From: Sphingobacterium puteale
GTDB taxonomy: Bacteria > Bacteroidota > Bacteroidia > Sphingobacteriales > Sphingobacteriaceae
Assembly: GCF_003627955.1 (NCBI RefSeq)
Contig: NZ_RBWS01000006.1
Coordinates: 368,671 to 432,670, forward strand
Length of the DNA: 64,000 nucleotides
Direction: 5' to 3'
A program made the translations under genes and the position numbers. The notes under the pieces were generated by a model, which was not told the DNA's origin, did not search any database, and worked only from the letters and a program-made list of their open reading frames with translations. This document shows, piece after piece, positions 62,054-64,000 of this stretch (position 1 is its first letter; every line of letters starts with the position of its first letter).

Positions 62054-62710
62054 ATGAAAGATATAAAAACAGTCCTGCATCAAATGAAGTCCATTCATCG
62101 GGCTCTAATCGCAATTTGTGTTTTTATACTTGTGTATATCTTTTCCCCGATTAAAACCTTCACATTGTTAAGTCTGGTTTTATGTTGGCTTGGCTTTTGT
62201 ATTTCCTATATATTGGTTTCCTGGTATACGTTTTACTCCATGCCGGTGACCACAATCGCTAAGAAAGCACAACAGGAAGACGGTAGTCGACTTTTTGTAT
62301 CCCTGTTTATCATATTGGTTACGGTGAGTTGCTTTATTTCTGTGCTAATGATCATTATATCGACTAAGGATAAACAGCTTGATAATTCATTTATTATCAT
62401 TATCTGTATGCTTGCTATACTTGCTTCGTGGTGTCTGGTTCATACCATCTACACATTCCATTATGCACGTTTATATTATGAAAATGGTTCCAAGGGCAGT
62501 GGATTGGAATTCCCAGGGGACGACCAACCAGACTATTTGGATTTTGCTTATTTTTCTTTTGTCATGGGCTGTACATTTCAGGTGTCTGATGTGGGTATTT
62601 CATCAAAAAAAATTAGACGGGTTGCGCTATTTCATGGCCTCCTCTCCTTTGGACTGAATACATTCGTCGTTGCTCTGACTATCAATATCATTTCTGGTTT
62701 GATCAATTGA
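62054..62710 (+). CDS. DUF1345 membrane protein
   Basis: 218 aa with about five hydrophobic segments (for example 'ALIAICVFILVYIFSPI', 'LFIILVTVSCFISVLMIIIS', 'FIIIICMLAILASWCLVHTI'). 'HTIYTFHYARLYYENG' followed by 'YLDFAYFSFVMGCTFQVSDV' is the DUF1345 pattern. Inner-membrane protein of unknown function. Starts 10 bp after the lipoprotein gene on the same strand. Confidence 0.82.
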   Translation: MKDIKTVLHQMKSIHRALIAICVFILVYIFSPIKTFTLLSLVLCWLGFCISYILVSWYTFYSMPVTTIAKKAQQEDGSRLFVSLFIILVTVSCFISVLMIIISTKDKQLDNSFIIIICMLAILASWCLVHTIYTFHYARLYYENGSKGSGLEFPGDDQPDYLDFAYFSFVMGCTFQVSDVGISSKKIRRVALFHGLLSFGLNTFVVALTINIISGLIN

Positions 62711-62753
62711 GTTTTTAAACTAAAAACCGTATTTTAGTCCAAAATTTACACGT

Positions 62754-63146
62754 ATGAAGTTGTTCAAACCATTAGTCGCGCTCATTTTATGCCTTATCAC
62801 TTTTTTTTCGTGTAAGAAGAATGAAAATACGGATGGTGAAGGATCTGCTGGAGTTACCGGAAGTTATATTGGCAGGGTTCAATTTCAGGGCAACTCATTG
62901 TCTGTTGATCGATCCAATAGATTGATCCGTATTCTACCTGATGGAGGTGACAAATCGTTTAAAATTGAATTCTTTACAGGAGTGCCAAATATTACGGGAG
63001 TCCGCTTTACGCAGGATAATGACAGTACTTGGATCTCGAACGATACAACCAGACTAAAAAAGGTGACCATATCGGGTAAATCTCTTGAAATAGACTACCA
63101 ATTAAATAGTCAACGCTGGATTGTAAATGACGGGATTCGTAAATAA
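62754..63146 (+). CDS. Small lipoprotein, beta-rich
   Basis: 130 aa. 'MKLFKPLVALILCLITFFSC' is a lipoprotein signal, followed by a Gly/Asp-rich linker and a compact beta domain ('GSYIGRVQFQGNSLSVDRSN', 'LIRILPDGGDKSFKIEFFTG', 'VTISGKSLEIDYQLNSQRW'). No recognisable family. Periplasm-facing lipoprotein, probably independent of the upstream gene. Confidence 0.68.
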   Translation: MKLFKPLVALILCLITFFSCKKNENTDGEGSAGVTGSYIGRVQFQGNSLSVDRSNRLIRILPDGGDKSFKIEFFTGVPNITGVRFTQDNDSTWISNDTTRLKKVTISGKSLEIDYQLNSQRWIVNDGIRK

Positions 63147-63235
63147 TAATCAATCTAAATTGTCATAATAACTTCATTTTTCGTTGTAAAAGTATTTTCT
63201 TATCGCTATATTAGTCAAGCGTAAGGAAAAGAGAA

Positions 63236-63655
63236 ATGAAACACATCAAAAAAATTGGAGCAATTGCTTCGGTATTTGCCATAGTTATCGCCTTGAGTGC
63301 ATTTAACTTCCAGCGGGAAAAACCTCAGGAAGAACCCAGACCTACAAATTTAAAAGTTTTACCGAAGAATATTTCACATGACGAACTGATCGCGACAATG
63401 AAAGAATTTAATGTCGCATTGGGTGTAAAATGCGGATTTTGTCATGCACCTTCAAAAGAAGATCCTAAAAAGATGGATTTTGCAAGTGATGAAAATCAAA
63501 AAAAGGAAATCGGTCGGGCAATGATCAAGATGACACTAAAGATTAACAAAAAATATTTTAATCGTAGTTGGGATAGCTCTCCCGCCAAAGCAATATCCTG
63601 TAAAACTTGTCATGGCGGCAAAGAAGAACCAGAAATGGTCATAGCGAAAAACTAA
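63236..63655 (+). CDS. Diheme c-type cytochrome
   Basis: 139 aa with a signal peptide ('MKHIKKIGAIASVFAIVIAL' onward). Two heme c sites: 'KCGFCHAPSKEDPKKMDF' and 'SCKTCHGGKEEPEMV'. Between them lies 'MIKMTLKINKKYFN', whose Met residues could be distal ligands. The arrangement is that of the small cytochromes annotated as photosynthetic-reaction-centre-like cyt c in Bacteroidota. Periplasmic electron carrier; partner unknown. Terminator 20 bp downstream. Confidence 0.87.
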   Translation: MKHIKKIGAIASVFAIVIALSAFNFQREKPQEEPRPTNLKVLPKNISHDELIATMKEFNVALGVKCGFCHAPSKEDPKKMDFASDENQKKEIGRAMIKMTLKINKKYFNRSWDSSPAKAISCKTCHGGKEEPEMVIAKN

Positions 63656-63674
63656 TCAAACTATATATTTATGT

Positions 63675-63702
63675 AACACCATAGGGCTTCTCTTATGGTG
63701 TT
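63675..63702 (+). terminator. Intrinsic terminator of the cytochrome gene
   Basis: A 9-bp stem (63675-63683 with 63694-63702), 10-nt loop, followed by a T-run, 20 bp after the stop codon. Confidence 0.8.
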
Positions 63703-63860
63703 TTTTATTGCCTATTCTTTGCTTATTTATTGGTGTTTCTTGGGTTATTCTTTGCTGTTTCTAGGCTTTTTTCTGGATTTTCCTTGGTATTGGTTTGCGA
63801 TTCCTTCTCTTTTCTGCTATTAAACCAGGATCATACCGAAAGTTTGGGGGGTACAATTTT

Positions 63861-64000
63861 TTAAGCATACAATTTCATTACTTTATATAGGAAGAATGTG
63901 GTATCCCTTACGCCACGAAAGACACTCCTGAAAGCTTTGAGCTTTGCATTGAAAGACTCTGCTGAAGCATTGGTACTTCTGTTGTTGAAGTAGTGTAGGA
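63861..64000 (-). mobile_element. Transposase fragment at the window edge (ISL3/ISAon1-like)
   Basis: 46 codons of a minus-strand frame run off the right edge and end in TAA at 63861-63863. The visible C-terminus includes 'YFNNRSTNASAESFNAKLKA' and 'FRSVFRGVRDTTFFLYKVM', which matches the conserved end of ISL3/ISAon1-family transposases. 'AESFNAKLKAFRS' carries the DDE-region Glu. The outside end of the element probably lies at about 63830-63858, where a G-run (gggggg) resembles the IS inverted repeat. The rest of the element is outside the window. Confidence 0.7.

Overview
The window looks like a chromosomal segment of a Sphingobacterium-like member of the Bacteroidota (Sphingobacteriaceae). 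The reasons are internal. Gene starts mostly lack strong Shine-Dalgarno sequences. Several upstream regions carry the Bacteroidota -7 box TAnnTTTG, twice with a TTG 20 nt upstream. The gene content is also typical: DUF4294 and DUF4296 proteins, bacillithiol deacetylase BshB1, a sulfite reductase with a C-terminal HEPN-like extension, and a stand-alone GAF protein. No replication origin, rRNA operon or CRISPR array is visible.

Layout. 1-9.8 kb: a giant secreted modular protein (5' end outside the window) and a secreted fibronectin-type-III protein form a two-gene surface operon. 9.9-12.3 kb: a convergent GAF-domain protein. 12.4-15.6 kb: a decayed DUF1275 membrane gene, an AT-richer group (methyltransferase, NTF2-like, SDR, AraC) and a probable tyrosine-recombinase relic, which together look like a scarred insertion zone. 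15.7-27.2 kb: accessory redox and regulatory genes (DHFR-like, nitrilase, aldo-keto reductase, epimerase-like, SDR, HbpS/GlcG-like), interspersed with three more AraC regulators and one HxlR regulator, plus an SPFH protein. 27.6-28.6 kb: tRNA-Ser(GGA) with a 21-bp duplicate of its 3' end about 0.83 kb away, bracketing an ORFan, which is the signature of a small integrative element or its remnant.

28.7-39 kb is core-like: a GreA-like protein, a BON lipoprotein, then a minus-strand run rsh - fur - purA - pabB - tatD-like - tcdA, followed on the plus strand by DUF4294, a glutathione-peroxidase-like enzyme and bshB1. 39.2-49.2 kb holds two divergent nutrient-assimilation operons. pstSCAB (phosphate uptake) runs left. 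Sulfite reductase-HEPN, cobA, siroheme synthase, cysH, cysD and cysN (sulfate to sulfide, including siroheme synthesis for the reductase) run right. 49.7-63.7 kb has gdhA, small membrane proteins, mgtC-like, mutS2, DUF4296, a YggS-type PLP protein, GNAT, DUF3298-like, aspartate kinase, a THUMP-like methyltransferase, an LLM flavin oxidoreductase, several lipoproteins and a diheme cytochrome c. The right edge cuts an IS transposase.

No complete novel defence or secretion system can be proven here. The strongest leads are the tRNA-Ser attachment-site duplication, a perfect 22-bp inverted repeat that buries the start codon of a lipoprotein gene at 61.2 kb, the giant modular surface protein with its FN3 partner, a canonical EF-hand loop inside PstS, and the HEPN-like tail on the sulfite reductase.
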